From an uncultured Collinsella sp. (GTDB lineage Bacteria > Actinomycetota > Coriobacteriia > Coriobacteriales > Coriobacteriaceae), in the NCBI GenBank assembly GCA_900542165.1, contig UQMM01000038.1, positions 1-15,744 on the forward strand: 15,744 nucleotides of DNA. Direction: 5' to 3'. Positions within the stretch are counted from its first letter, which is position 1. Every line of letters begins with the position of its first letter. Positions 5,857 to 14,010 of this stretch are shown here, in pieces. Both the position numbers and the translations under genes were made by a program. The notes beneath the pieces were generated by a model. It was not told the origin of the DNA. It made no database searches and saw only the letters and a list, made by a program, of their open reading frames with translations.

Positions 5857-5971
5857 CCATTTTTTGGTCAGCGTTTGGTCAGCTTCCGGTACTTACCCGC
5901 ATGATGCCCCAGTAGATAATCGTCCACGACCACAACCGCATGGCCTACGGCCGATACCAGGGGAGGCGCAA

Positions 5972-7129
5972 ATGGACGAAATCGTCTGCGCAAACACTGC
6001 ATTCCGCTATTGGCGCTGCCCACCGCAGGTGCGCAATCTCTACCCGCGCCTGCCCAACTCCGAAGACGGCTGGCGAGCTCTATCCCAAGCCCCTTTTGTA
6101 ACCGAAGTCCTCAAGACCCCGATTATCGCTGTTGCTTCGCCAGGTTGTTCTAATCACCACTCGGGATTGCGCTCTACTATTCGCTGGGAAGGGGCATCGG
6201 ATGCCGGCACAACAATCGACACTAATTTAGGCTTTAGTGTCACCAATCCGCTTAACACGTTATTTACTATGACACGCTTTGTGTCCCAAATAGATCTCGT
6301 ACTGGCTATGTACGAACTTTGCGGTTGGTTTTCTGTTTTCGAGCCGGCCCCCGCTGCCGAAATACAGTTAAAATTGGCGGTAGAGGAGAATCGCAATTCC
6401 AGCACGCAGGATCTGGTCGAACTTGGAGAAGGCGAAGACGAGGTTCCTTGGAAACGAGTTTACGCCCGCGCAACCGTTAAGGACCCAGAAAATGATAGCC
6501 AAACGAGCAAGCGTGAAGATGGAAGAGAGGTTACGAAACTCAAAGGTACTTCTCTTTGGATGAGAAAGCCGCTCATCGAACTGAGCGACCTGCATCGTTT
6601 CGCCGACAAGGTCAAAAGTCAAATGTGGGGAAAGCAGTTTTATGATGCCGCTCAGCAGGTTATCGGCATTGCTGCGTCTCCGCTCGAGGTCGCTGGGGTC
6701 CTGCTTCTAAGTCGTTCTCGACGTCTAGGTGGTGCAGGATTCAGATACGTGTACCTCAACGATTTAACCCCTCTATCCATGGCGGCCCAAAGCATCGCAG
6801 GCCAAAAGGTCTGCTACGGCGACATCGTGATCGTAAACCCAATCCTAATGAAGGCAGTAATTTTCGAGATCCAAGGTGAGGTCATTCATGGCTCAGGTGC
6901 AATACTTGACCACGATGCGGAGCGCATGACTGCGTTGCAGAGCATGGGATTCGATGTATTCCTGGTGACTCACGATATGCTCAACGATTCAAAGCTGATA
7001 GACACCATAGTCAGAAGTGTCTGCGACCGTTTAGGGATTCGCTATAAAGCCAAAACTGAGGCAATGAAATCCGCCGAGACGCGACTGCGAGCAAATGTTT
7101 TGTGCAACTGGTTAGAAATCGGAAATTAG
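5972..7129 (+). CDS. DUF559/PD-(D/E)XK nuclease-like protein
   Basis: The product has 385 residues. ATG 5972 is chosen because GGGGAGG ends five bases upstream; the frame is open further left but without a ribosome site. The N-terminal half (TAFRYWRCPPQVRNLYPRLP, then PLNTLFTMTRFV and LVLAMYELCGWFSVF) resembles a family of uncharacterised Coriobacteriia proteins that recall AbiEi-type layouts. A charged, low-complexity linker lies at about 140-190. SPLEVAGVLLLSRSRRLGG begins the C-terminal part, where YGDIVIV (Asp284), FEIQGEVIH (Glu299, Gln301) and DHDAERMTALQSMGFDVFLV match the DUF559/Vsr-like nuclease fold (D...E-x-Q...D-x-x-R-x-x-x-L-x-x-x-G). It could nick or cleave DNA in defence or repair, but the substrate is unknown. 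Its codon use is less GC-rich than that of the core genes. Confidence 0.6.
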   Translation: MDEIVCANTAFRYWRCPPQVRNLYPRLPNSEDGWRALSQAPFVTEVLKTPIIAVASPGCSNHHSGLRSTIRWEGASDAGTTIDTNLGFSVTNPLNTLFTMTRFVSQIDLVLAMYELCGWFSVFEPAPAAEIQLKLAVEENRNSSTQDLVELGEGEDEVPWKRVYARATVKDPENDSQTSKREDGREVTKLKGTSLWMRKPLIELSDLHRFADKVKSQMWGKQFYDAAQQVIGIAASPLEVAGVLLLSRSRRLGGAGFRYVYLNDLTPLSMAAQSIAGQKVCYGDIVIVNPILMKAVIFEIQGEVIHGSGAILDHDAERMTALQSMGFDVFLVTHDMLNDSKLIDTIVRSVCDRLGIRYKAKTEAMKSAETRLRANVLCNWLEIGN

Positions 7130-7455
7130 CCAGCGACAAGGCACTAGAACTACCTAGTTTGCCTGTTAGTGAATTAATGTCATTTCAAAACTATGTCGGA
7201 TTACGGGGCTGGACCCGGACCGGCCGTCCATGCCCTGCATTTCACGGAATGCACAAGTCGTCTACCTGCGGTTTTGATTTTACCGATTACGGCATGCTCG
7301 GGGGTTCCCGGCCCGGCCCCGTAAACCGGCATGGTTTTGAAATCGCCGGGTGGGCGGGAGCGCGATCGGCCCCGGTAACGGGCCTGGCGCCGGCGGGATA
7401 GCCGTTGAGCGGATGGCGGCCCGCGCCGTGACTGCGAAATTTTCCAAAATTGTCC
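7130..7455. other. Gene-free GC-rich stretch before tRNA-Ala
   Basis: I find no convincing gene here on either strand; the open frames are low-complexity Pro/Arg/Gly translations. It contains a short hairpin TGCATT/AATGCA (7236-7241 with 7248-7253) and several GGCC-rich inverted repeats. It may be decayed sequence between the nuclease-like gene and the tRNA. Confidence 0.5.
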
Positions 7456-7484
7456 TTGCATCGGCGGGGGAGTTCCCGTATAGT
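7456..7484 (+). promoter_or_regulatory. Promoter of tRNA-Ala
   Basis: -35 TTGCAT (7456-7461), a 17-bp spacer, and -10 TATAGT (7479-7484), about 12 bases before the tRNA 5' end. Confidence 0.75.
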
Positions 7485-7496
7485 ACTTCTTCGCAC

Positions 7497-7569
7497 GGGG
7501 GCGTAGCTCAGCTGGGAGAGCGCTTGACTGGCAGTCAAGAGGTCAGGGGTTCGATCCCCCTCGTCTCCA
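7497..7569 (+). tRNA. tRNA-Ala (anticodon GGC)
   Basis: Cloverleaf with acceptor GGGGGCG/CGTCTCC (two G-T pairs), D arm GCTC/GAGC, anticodon stem CTTGA/TCAAG with loop CTGGCAG (anticodon GGC), T arm AGGGG/CCCCT with loop TTCGATC, and discriminator A at 7569. The next bases are CCC, so CCA is not encoded and must be added after transcription, unlike in tRNA-Val upstream. Confidence 0.96.
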
Positions 7570-7584
7570 CCCGAGCATTGAATG

Positions 7585-7612
7585 AGGCTCCAACGCAAGT
7601 TGGGGCCTTTTT
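7585..7612 (+). terminator. Terminator of tRNA-Ala
   Basis: AGGCTCCAAC (7585-7594) and GTTGGGGCCT (7599-7608) pair over ten positions (one T-G) around a GCAA tetraloop and run into five T's (7608-7612). Only 31 nt separate it from the next start codon, so the ABC-F gene may depend partly on read-through. Confidence 0.92.
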
Positions 7613-7643
7613 CATATAGGCACACAAGGTCAAAGGCGGCACC

Positions 7644-9677
7644 ATGATCCTCCTGGTCGACAAGATCGAAAAAAGCTTCGGCGCGCGCGTCCTCTTTAGT
7701 GGCGCGTCCTTCCAGATCAACCCCGGCGAGCGTTTTGCGCTCGTGGGACCCAACGGCGCCGGCAAAACCACCATGCTCAAGATCATCATGGGCATCGACA
7801 GCCCCGACGCCGGCCAGATCCAGTACGCAAAGGACTGCCAGGTAGGCTACCTAGAGCAGGAAACCAACCTGGAGCACAAAGACACCACCATCCTTGCCGA
7901 GGTCATGGCGGCCGCCAAGGAAATTCGCCGCATGGGCGAGCGCGCCAACGAGCTGCAGGCCCAGATCACCGAGCTCTCCGAACAGGGGAAGGATGTCGAC
8001 GCGCTCCTCAACGAGTACGGACAGGTCCAGGACCGCTTTGAGCACCTGGGCGGCTACGAGCTCGAGAGCAACGCGCGCAAGATCCTGTCCGGTCTGGGCT
8101 TTAAGGTCACCGACTTTGAGCGCCCGTGCTCCGAGTTCTCGGGCGGCTGGCAGATGCGCATCGCGCTGGCCAAGCTCTTCCTGCGCCACCCCGACCTGCT
8201 GCTTCTAGACGAGCCCACCAACCACCTGGACCTCGAAAGCGTCCAATGGCTGCGCGGCTTTATCGCTAACTACGACGGCGCCGTCCTCATCGTCAGCCAC
8301 GACCGAGCCTTTATGGACGCCTGCGTCGACCACGTGGCCGCGCTCGAGAACCGCCGCGTGACCACCTACACCGGCAACTACAGCAGCTACCTTAAACAGC
8401 GCGAGGACAACCTGGAGCAGATGCGCGCCAAGCGTGCCGCTCAGGAGCGCGACATCGCCCACATGCAGGTCTTCGTTGACAAGTTCCGCTACAAGCCCAC
8501 CAAGGCCGCCCAGGCGCAGGAGCGCATCCGCAAGATCGAGCAGATTAAAAAGGAACTTGTCATCCTGCCCGAGGGCCACAAGCACATCGACTTTAAGTTC
8601 CCTGACCCGCCGCGCTCCGGCGACATGGTCGTCGGCCTGGAGGGCGTGTCCAAGTCCTACGGCAACAAGCACATCTACAGCGACATCGACCTCAAGCTCT
8701 ACCGCGGCGAGCACGTGGCACTCGTCGGCCCTAACGGCGCCGGCAAGTCCACGCTCATGAAGATCCTCGCCGGTCTGGAGCCGCCCACCACCGGCACCCG
8801 CGACCTGGGAACCAACGTCGGCGTCGCCTACTATGCCCAGCATGCGCTCGAGGGCATGACCGAGTCCAACACCGTCCTGCAAGAGATCGACACCGTCACG
8901 CCCAAGTGGACCGTACCGCAGCAGCGCAGCCTGCTGGGCGCCTTCCTGTTTAGCGACAACGATTCCATCGAAAAGCAGGTGCGCGTCCTCTCCGGCGGCG
9001 AAAAGGCGCGTCTGGCGCTCGCCAAGATGCTTGTGGCCCCCGAGGCGCTCCTGTGCCTGGACGAGCCCACCAACCACCTTGACATCGACTCCGTGGACAT
9101 GCTCGAGAACGCCCTGCAAAACTTCCCCGGTACCATCGTGCTGATCAGCCACGATGAGCACCTGGTACGCGCCGTGGCCAATCGCATCATCGACATCCGC
9201 GATGGCAAGGTCACAGTCTATGACGGCGACTACGACTACTACCTCTACAAGCGCGAGGACCTCGCAGCCCGCGCCGCCGCCGAGGCGGCAGGGGATAGCG
9301 CACCTGCCGCGGCCAAGTCCACCAAAGCCAGCGCCGCCCAGGCCGACACCCCCGCCGCGGCGCCTAAGCCTGCCGAGGGCAAAAAGACCAAGGAGCAAAA
9401 GCGCGCCGAAGCCCAGGCCCGCGCTGCGCTCAACAAAAAGCTCAAGGGCGTGCGCAACCAGCTTAAGAAGATCGAGACGGAGCTCGACAAAAAGCGCGCC
9501 CGCTATGACGAGCTTATGGAATTGATGGCAAGCGAAGAGCTTTATGCCGATCAGGATAAGTTCAACGCCGCGCTGGGGGAATATAACGGCCTTAAGCAAG
9601 AGCTACCTAAGCTCGAGGACGAATGGTTGGAGCTTTCCACCCAGATCGAAGAGGAGACCGCGCGTGAATTCTCGTAA
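7644..9677 (+). CDS. ABC-F family ATP-binding protein
   Basis: A 677-residue protein with two ABC ATPase domains in one chain and no membrane segments, the ABC-F layout. Domain 1: Walker A GPNGAGKTT (35-43), signature FSGGWQ (165-170), Walker B LLLLDEPTNHLDLE (185-198), switch His in IVSHD. An interdomain linker with charged helices lies at about 240-310. Domain 2: Walker A GPNGAGKST (362-370), signature LSGGEK (449-454), Walker B CLDEPTNHLD (471-480). An Ala/Lys-rich stretch (about 540-590) leads to a C-terminal coiled coil (590-675) as in Uup-like members. ABC-F proteins act on the ribosome in translation quality control or antibiotic protection; this one looks like a housekeeping member rather than a resistance type, but that cannot be proved here. 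ATG 7644 has an AAAGG site about nine bases upstream. Confidence 0.93.
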   Translation: MILLVDKIEKSFGARVLFSGASFQINPGERFALVGPNGAGKTTMLKIIMGIDSPDAGQIQYAKDCQVGYLEQETNLEHKDTTILAEVMAAAKEIRRMGERANELQAQITELSEQGKDVDALLNEYGQVQDRFEHLGGYELESNARKILSGLGFKVTDFERPCSEFSGGWQMRIALAKLFLRHPDLLLLDEPTNHLDLESVQWLRGFIANYDGAVLIVSHDRAFMDACVDHVAALENRRVTTYTGNYSSYLKQREDNLEQMRAKRAAQERDIAHMQVFVDKFRYKPTKAAQAQERIRKIEQIKKELVILPEGHKHIDFKFPDPPRSGDMVVGLEGVSKSYGNKHIYSDIDLKLYRGEHVALVGPNGAGKSTLMKILAGLEPPTTGTRDLGTNVGVAYYAQHALEGMTESNTVLQEIDTVTPKWTVPQQRSLLGAFLFSDNDSIEKQVRVLSGGEKARLALAKMLVAPEALLCLDEPTNHLDIDSVDMLENALQNFPGTIVLISHDEHLVRAVANRIIDIRDGKVTVYDGDYDYYLYKREDLAARAAAEAAGDSAPAAAKSTKASAAQADTPAAAPKPAEGKKTKEQKRAEAQARAALNKKLKGVRNQLKKIETELDKKRARYDELMELMASEELYADQDKFNAALGEYNGLKQELPKLEDEWLELSTQIEEETAREFS

Positions 9678-9960
9678 GGCCGCTGCCGTGGCGATGAGCG
9701 TCATCGCCATCGCCTGTCGCATCTGCGGCATCTTTATGAGCGCGATGACCGTGCTGCTGTGCTTTAGCGGCCTCACCGCCAAACTGCAGATTGTCGGCTT
9801 TGTCGTTGAGCTTTCTCGCGCGCTGCCGAGCGCCATCGCCGGCTACGGCGTCATCACCTCACCCTTTGGCGGCGTTTTCCGCTTGGATTACGCCATCGTG
9901 GCCGTCATCCTGTTTGTAGCTGACTACCTGCTCACACGCGCCTCGCGCCGCGTCCGCTAG
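9664..9960 (+). CDS. Small membrane protein of unknown function
   Basis: This 98-residue protein starts at GTG 9664, overlapping the ABC-F stop by 14 bases. AAGAGGAG upstream at normal spacing supports this start over the ATG at 9544, which would lie deep inside the ABC-F gene. It shows hydrophobic segments at about 8-35, 42-65 and 75-91 and a basic C-terminal tail (RASRRVR). It has no recognised motif. The overlap implies translational coupling to the ABC-F gene and co-transcription with the M50-like gene that starts 10 bases after its stop. The function is unknown. Confidence 0.7.
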   Translation: MNSRKAAAVAMSVIAIACRICGIFMSAMTVLLCFSGLTAKLQIVGFVVELSRALPSAIAGYGVITSPFGGVFRLDYAIVAVILFVADYLLTRASRRVR

Positions 9961-9969
9961 GGGAGCGCC

Positions 9970-10653
9970 ATGTCCAGCAGCTACATCATGAACCTGCTCG
10001 CCAGCGCCGTCGCCGTCATCGTGGGCATCGTCATCCACGAAAGTGCGCACGCCGCCGCGGCCTGGGCACTCGGCGATAAGACAGCCCGTTCGCGCGGCCG
10101 CGTGTCACTCAACCCGCTCAACCATATCGACCCGTTCGGCACCATCATCCTGCCACTGCTCATGCTCGCAGCCGGTGGCCCGGTGTTCGCCTTTGCCAAG
10201 CCCGTGCCCGTCTACCTCAACAACCTCAAGCACCCCAAGCGCGACGAGGTCCTGGTGAGCGTGGCCGGCCCCGCGTCGAACATCGCACTCGCATGCCTCG
10301 CGGCCGCCCTCATGCACGCAACGTACGGCAATCTCTACGCCAGCATGTCCTTTGCCGTGGCGTCGCAGATCATGAACTTCGGCGCCACGTTTATCGTGGT
10401 CAACCTGTCGCTCGCGTTCTTTAACCTCATTCCGATTCCGCCGCTTGATGGCTCGTCGATCATCGTGCCCTTCCTCAAGGGCACGGCGCTCAACAACTAT
10501 TACCGTCTGCAGCAATACGCTATGCCCATACTCATCCTGGTTCTATACCTGCTGCCTATGTGGACCGGCATCGATGTAATCGGCCGCTATTTCGACGTTA
10601 CCGTGTATCCGCTTGCTGAGCAGCTGCTCAACTTCGCAATCGCCGGCATCTAA
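9970..10653 (+). CDS. M50 family site-2 protease-like membrane protein
   Basis: The protein has 227 residues. HESAH (23-27) lies in the first transmembrane segment and gives the HExxH zinc motif; NLIPIPPLDG (152-161) supplies the second motif with Asp160, the third zinc ligand. Several hydrophobic helices at about 5-28, 55-78, 95-115, 125-155 and 180-200 fit the compact M50B/rhomboid-sized group of intramembrane metalloproteases without a PDZ domain. This type cleaves membrane-embedded substrates such as anti-sigma factors or signal peptides in other bacteria; the substrate here is unknown. GGGGAG ahead of ATG 9970 supports the start. It precedes scpA, with a hairpin in the gap. Confidence 0.88.
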   Translation: MSSSYIMNLLASAVAVIVGIVIHESAHAAAAWALGDKTARSRGRVSLNPLNHIDPFGTIILPLLMLAAGGPVFAFAKPVPVYLNNLKHPKRDEVLVSVAGPASNIALACLAAALMHATYGNLYASMSFAVASQIMNFGATFIVVNLSLAFFNLIPIPPLDGSSIIVPFLKGTALNNYYRLQQYAMPILILVLYLLPMWTGIDVIGRYFDVTVYPLAEQLLNFAIAGI

Positions 10654-10668
10654 GGTAAACTTACAGGT

Positions 10669-10687
10669 CGACCGTGTAAAACGGTCG
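10669..10687 (+). other. Hairpin in the scpA leader
   Basis: CGACCGT (10669-10675) pairs with ACGGTCG (10681-10687) around GTAAA, with no T-run after it. It lies between the M50-like gene and scpA and could be an mRNA-stabilising or processing element. Confidence 0.35.
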
Positions 10688-10737
10688 CAACATGCACCCA
10701 AACCGCGCCGCGAAGGCGCCGTCAAAGGAGGTCGAAG

Positions 10738-11550
10738 ATGTCGTATCGCGTGTCGACGCAGGTCTACAGCGGACCGTTCGACCTGCTGCTGCAGCTGGTA
10801 ACCCGCCAAAAAGTAGATATCGGCGCCATCTCGATCAGTGAGGTGGCCGAGCAGTACCTTGCCGAGGCCGAGCGCATCGAGGCGCTGGACCTGGACGTGG
10901 CGAGCGACTTTTTGCTGGTCGCGGCAACCCTTTTGGACATCAAGGCCGCCTCTCTGGTGCCGCAGGAGGCCCCGCGCAAAGTCGATGACGACGATGACGA
11001 GTTCGACGAAGACCTTGAGGAGCTCAGCACGCTTGACGGCGATGCCCTGCGCGAGGTCTTGATCCAGCGCCTGATCGCCTACAAGCAGTTTAAGGGCGCG
11101 GCGGCAGCCCTTGGCGCGCGCATGCAGGCCGAGAGCCGCATGCATCCGCGCGTGGCCGGCCCCGACCCCGAGTTTTTGGGCCTTATGCCCGACTACCTGG
11201 CCGGCATCACGCTGCGCGGCCTGGCCGTCATCTGCGCCGACCTGGACGGTAAGCGCCAGACCTTCCTGCTGGAGGCCGAGCACGTGGCACCGCATCGCGT
11301 GCCGCTCGACCTGACGGTGGCCTCGGTCGACCGCTTTACCATAGCGCATCAAACCTGCACCTTCCGCGAGCTGTTGGACGGCGACGCCACCACCGAGCAG
11401 CTCGTCGTCACCTTCCTGGCCATGCTCGAACTCGCCAAGCGCGGCTCGCTCATGCTGAGCCAGGACGAGATCTTTGGAACCATCTGCATCAACCGAGTCG
11501 AGGGGGCCGAGGCATACGTGCCCGGCGAGGGCCCCGAGCTCACCGAATAG
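10738..11550 (+). CDS. scpA: Segregation and condensation protein A
   Basis: This 270-residue kleisin bridges the SMC heads and recruits ScpB to form the condensin that organises and separates chromosomes. The N-terminus YSGPFDLLLQLVTRQKVDIG matches the ScpA signature (F-x-GPLDLLL...) and is followed by ISISEVAEQYLAE and a helical FLLVAATLLDIKAASL. A strongly acidic linker (83-96, mostly Asp/Glu) precedes the central region. The C-terminal winged helix (about 185-270) ends in ITIC-type sequence. ATG 10738 follows a near-consensus AAAGGAGG site. The gene is 11 bases upstream of scpB, the usual pairing. Confidence 0.95.
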   Translation: MSYRVSTQVYSGPFDLLLQLVTRQKVDIGAISISEVAEQYLAEAERIEALDLDVASDFLLVAATLLDIKAASLVPQEAPRKVDDDDDEFDEDLEELSTLDGDALREVLIQRLIAYKQFKGAAAALGARMQAESRMHPRVAGPDPEFLGLMPDYLAGITLRGLAVICADLDGKRQTFLLEAEHVAPHRVPLDLTVASVDRFTIAHQTCTFRELLDGDATTEQLVVTFLAMLELAKRGSLMLSQDEIFGTICINRVEGAEAYVPGEGPELTE

Positions 11551-11561
11551 GAGCGGCAACC

Positions 11562-12290
11562 ATGTCAACCCTTTCCACGCTGGAGGCCAACAGCCTCAAA
11601 GGAGCCCTCGAGGCGCTGCTGCTGGTGTCGAGCGACCCCGTGAGCGCACCCGCCCTGGCAGGTGCGCTGGATATCGCCCCCGGCGAGTGCGCGTCGCTTT
11701 TGGCCGAGCTCAAAGTTGAGTATGAGGAGGCCAACCGCGGCTTTCAGCTGCGCGAAGTCGCCGGTGGCTGGCGCCTGTTCACGCACCCCGCCTACCACGA
11801 TGTGGTCGAGGCCTATGTGCTGAGCTGGGACACGCAAAAACTGTCGCAGGCGGCGCTCGAGACCCTGGCCGTTATCGCCTACCACCAGCCCGTCACGCGC
11901 GAGGTGGTCAAGGGCATCCGCGGTGTCAACTCCGACGGCGTTATTGCGTCGCTCGTGGACAAGGGCCTGGTGCGCGAGTTCGGCCGCGACCCCGAGCGCG
12001 GTCAGGCCATCATCTACGGCACGACCAACGCCTTCTTGGAAAAATTCGGTCTGCGCTCCACCCGCGACCTGCCCGATCTGGAGCAGTTTGCCCCCGACGA
12101 GCAGTCGCGCCAGTTTATACGCGAGCGCCTGAGCGGCCGCAGCATTCAGTCCACGCTCGAGGAGCAGGCCGAGGACCTGGACGAAGAACGTGAGCTGCTC
12201 GATACCGATATTGATGATGTCGAGGCAGTCGGCGGCGAGGAAACGCTGTCCACCGACGACACTGCGGAGGATACGCATGACGAAGACTAA
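11562..12290 (+). CDS. scpB: Segregation and condensation protein B
   Basis: The 242-residue partner of ScpA. Two winged-helix domains are seen: the first starts at LKGALEALLLVSSDPVSAPALA (12-33), the second carries the diagnostic ALETLAVIAYHQPVTR (98-113) and GVNSDGVIASLVDKGLVREF. A degraded, acidic C-terminal tail from about 190 onward (EEQAEDLDEEREL, then DIDDVEAVGGEE) is longer than in many ScpB proteins. GGAG before ATG 11562 marks the start. Its last 14 bases overlap the next gene, so the two should be translationally coupled. Confidence 0.95.
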   Translation: MSTLSTLEANSLKGALEALLLVSSDPVSAPALAGALDIAPGECASLLAELKVEYEEANRGFQLREVAGGWRLFTHPAYHDVVEAYVLSWDTQKLSQAALETLAVIAYHQPVTREVVKGIRGVNSDGVIASLVDKGLVREFGRDPERGQAIIYGTTNAFLEKFGLRSTRDLPDLEQFAPDEQSRQFIRERLSGRSIQSTLEEQAEDLDEERELLDTDIDDVEAVGGEETLSTDDTAEDTHDED

Positions 12291-13254
12291 CGAGACAGGG
12301 GAGATGCGCACCGGCGCTGCGGCGCCCAACGCGGATGTGCACAAGTCCGACGCCCAGCCCGTCTATCCGCACACCATGCGCCTGCAGCGCTTTTTGGCGC
12401 GCGCAGGCGTGGCGAGCCGCCGCGGGTCGGAGGACCTGATGACCGCCGGCCGAGTGACGGTTAACGGCGAGGTCGCGACCGAGTTGGGCACCAAGGTCGA
12501 TGTCGACCGCGATCATATCGAGGTCGACGGCATGCCCGTTAAGCTCGACCAGGGCGCCGTGTACCTGATGCTCTACAAGCCGACCGGCTATCTCACCACC
12601 ATGAGCGACCCGCAGGAGCGTCCCTGTGTGGCGGACCTTGTTCCCCGCGACCGATTTCCGGGCCTGTTCCCGGTGGGCCGCCTGGACCGCGACACCACGG
12701 GCCTTTTGCTCTTTACCACCGACGGCGACCTGTCGCAGGACCTGCTGCACCCGAGCAAACACGTCTACAAGACCTACCAGGCACTCGTGGACGGCGAACT
12801 GTCCGACCGCGACCTCACGCCGCTGCGTCGTGGCATCGAGCTCGACGACGGCCTATGCCAGCCGGCAATCTGCCGCGTCATCACCGCTCGCGAAGCCGAG
12901 GCCGTGGCTCCGCAGGGCGTCAAGCCCGGCACCACCGCCGTGGAGGTCATCATCCGCGAGGGTCGTAAGAACCAGGTCAAGCGCATGCTGGGCAAGATCC
13001 ACCACCCGGTGATCCGCCTGCATCGCAGCAACTTTGCCGGCCTGGAGCTCAAGGATGTGGCCAAGGGCTCGTGGCGCGAGCTCACCGACCGCGAGGTGCA
13101 AATCCTCAAGGCCGGCGGCATCCCGCCTAAGCAGGCCAGCTCCAAGCGCGACAGCGGCAAGCCCCAGGGCACGCCCGCGGCACGCACGCGTCACCACGGC
13201 AGCCACGGCTCCGCGCCCAAGCGCAACACCTACCGCGAGCGCTACACCGGCTAG
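12277..13254 (+). CDS. rluB: RluB/RsuA-family pseudouridine synthase
   Basis: ATG 12277 is chosen (325 residues) because GGAGG lies six bases upstream; it overlaps scpB by 14 bases. An N-terminal extension of about 33 residues precedes an S4 RNA-binding domain (MRLQRFLARAGVASRRGSED, about 34-90). The catalytic domain has KPTGYLTT (101-108), GRLDRDTTGLLLFTTDGDL with catalytic Asp137, and EGRKNQVKRMLGKIHHPV (228-245), as in the RsuA/RluB/RluE/RluF group that modifies rRNA. The C-terminus is a basic tail (about 285-325) rich in Lys, Arg and His, common in actinobacterial members. In this scpB neighbourhood the usual annotation is RluB-like, but the exact target uridine cannot be told from the sequence. 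Confidence 0.92.
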   Translation: MTKTNETGEMRTGAAAPNADVHKSDAQPVYPHTMRLQRFLARAGVASRRGSEDLMTAGRVTVNGEVATELGTKVDVDRDHIEVDGMPVKLDQGAVYLMLYKPTGYLTTMSDPQERPCVADLVPRDRFPGLFPVGRLDRDTTGLLLFTTDGDLSQDLLHPSKHVYKTYQALVDGELSDRDLTPLRRGIELDDGLCQPAICRVITAREAEAVAPQGVKPGTTAVEVIIREGRKNQVKRMLGKIHHPVIRLHRSNFAGLELKDVAKGSWRELTDREVQILKAGGIPPKQASSKRDSGKPQGTPAARTRHHGSHGSAPKRNTYRERYTG

Positions 13255-13320
13255 GCAGACCGCCAAGCCGCAGCGCCCGCGTCCCATACCAGCACGTCAA
13301 CCACCGAAAGGAAGCATTGC

Positions 13321-14007
13321 ATGATCGTCGCCATCGACGGCCCCGCCGGTTCCGGCAAGTCCACCATCGCCAAGGAGATCGCCCGCCAGCTGGGCTTTAA
13401 CAAGCTCGATACGGGCGCCATGTATCGCGCCGTCACCTTCGCCGCGCTCGACCGCGGCATCGACCTGGACGACGAGGCTGCCATCGACGCCCTCGCCGAG
13501 CAGATCGAAATCCGCTTTACCAACGGCACCGGCGAGGACACACGTCTGACCATTGATGGCCAGGACGCCTCGGCTGCCATCCGCACCCCGCAGGTCGACG
13601 CCAACGTGTCCAAGGTCTCGGCCTACCCGGGCGTGCGCGCGGCCATGCTCGTCCATCAGCGCCGCGCCGCCGAGGATCGCGACATCGTGGCCGAGGGTCG
13701 CGACATCGGAACCGTCGTGTTCCCCAACGCGCAGGTCAAGGTGTTCCTGACCGCCGACCCGCGCGAGCGCGCCCGTCGCCGCGTGCTGCAGCGCCACCAA
13801 AACGACGCCCAGCCGCTCACCAGCGAGCAGCTCGAGGCCGAAGTCGACGAGACCCTCGATGCCCTCAAGCAGCGCGACAAGCTCGACAGCAGCCGCGAGG
13901 TGGCGCCGCTCGTGCCCGCCGAGGACGCCGTGCACGTCGACTCCACCGCACACACCATAGACGAGGTCGTCCACATTATCGAGGACCTCATCAACCAAAG
14001 GAGGTAG
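13321..14007 (+). CDS. cmk: Cytidylate kinase
   Basis: This 228-residue enzyme phosphorylates CMP and dCMP with ATP in pyrimidine nucleotide supply. P-loop GPAGSGKST is at 7-15, the substrate-binding LDTGAMYRA at 29-37, and GRDIGTVVFPNAQVKVFLTA (126-145) leads into the lid DPRERARRR. QKR-type C-terminal residues (ALKQRDKLDSSREVAPL) complete the Cmk pattern. ATG 13321 is preceded by GAAAGGAAG. The gene lies three bases upstream of plsC, which fits a cmk-plsC-ispH order known in Coriobacteriia and some other bacteria. Confidence 0.96.
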   Translation: MIVAIDGPAGSGKSTIAKEIARQLGFNKLDTGAMYRAVTFAALDRGIDLDDEAAIDALAEQIEIRFTNGTGEDTRLTIDGQDASAAIRTPQVDANVSKVSAYPGVRAAMLVHQRRAAEDRDIVAEGRDIGTVVFPNAQVKVFLTADPRERARRRVLQRHQNDAQPLTSEQLEAEVDETLDALKQRDKLDSSREVAPLVPAEDAVHVDSTAHTIDEVVHIIEDLINQRR

Positions 14008-14010
14008 CCC

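Noticed and set aside
7287..7625. Minus-strand frame across tRNA-Ala
   Set aside because: Runs through the tRNA and its terminator, with peptide text such as GDEGDRTPDLL known to be an antisense translation of a tRNA.
8205..9599. Minus-strand frame of 464 codons opposite the ABC-F gene
   Set aside because: Shadow of the ABC-F coding strand caused by high GC codon bias; low-complexity Val/Leu/Gly translation without motifs.
9544..9663. Longer start for the small membrane protein at ATG 9544
   Set aside because: Would lie inside the ABC-F gene for 120 bases; the GTG at 9664 has a good ribosome site and begins just before the first hydrophobic segment.
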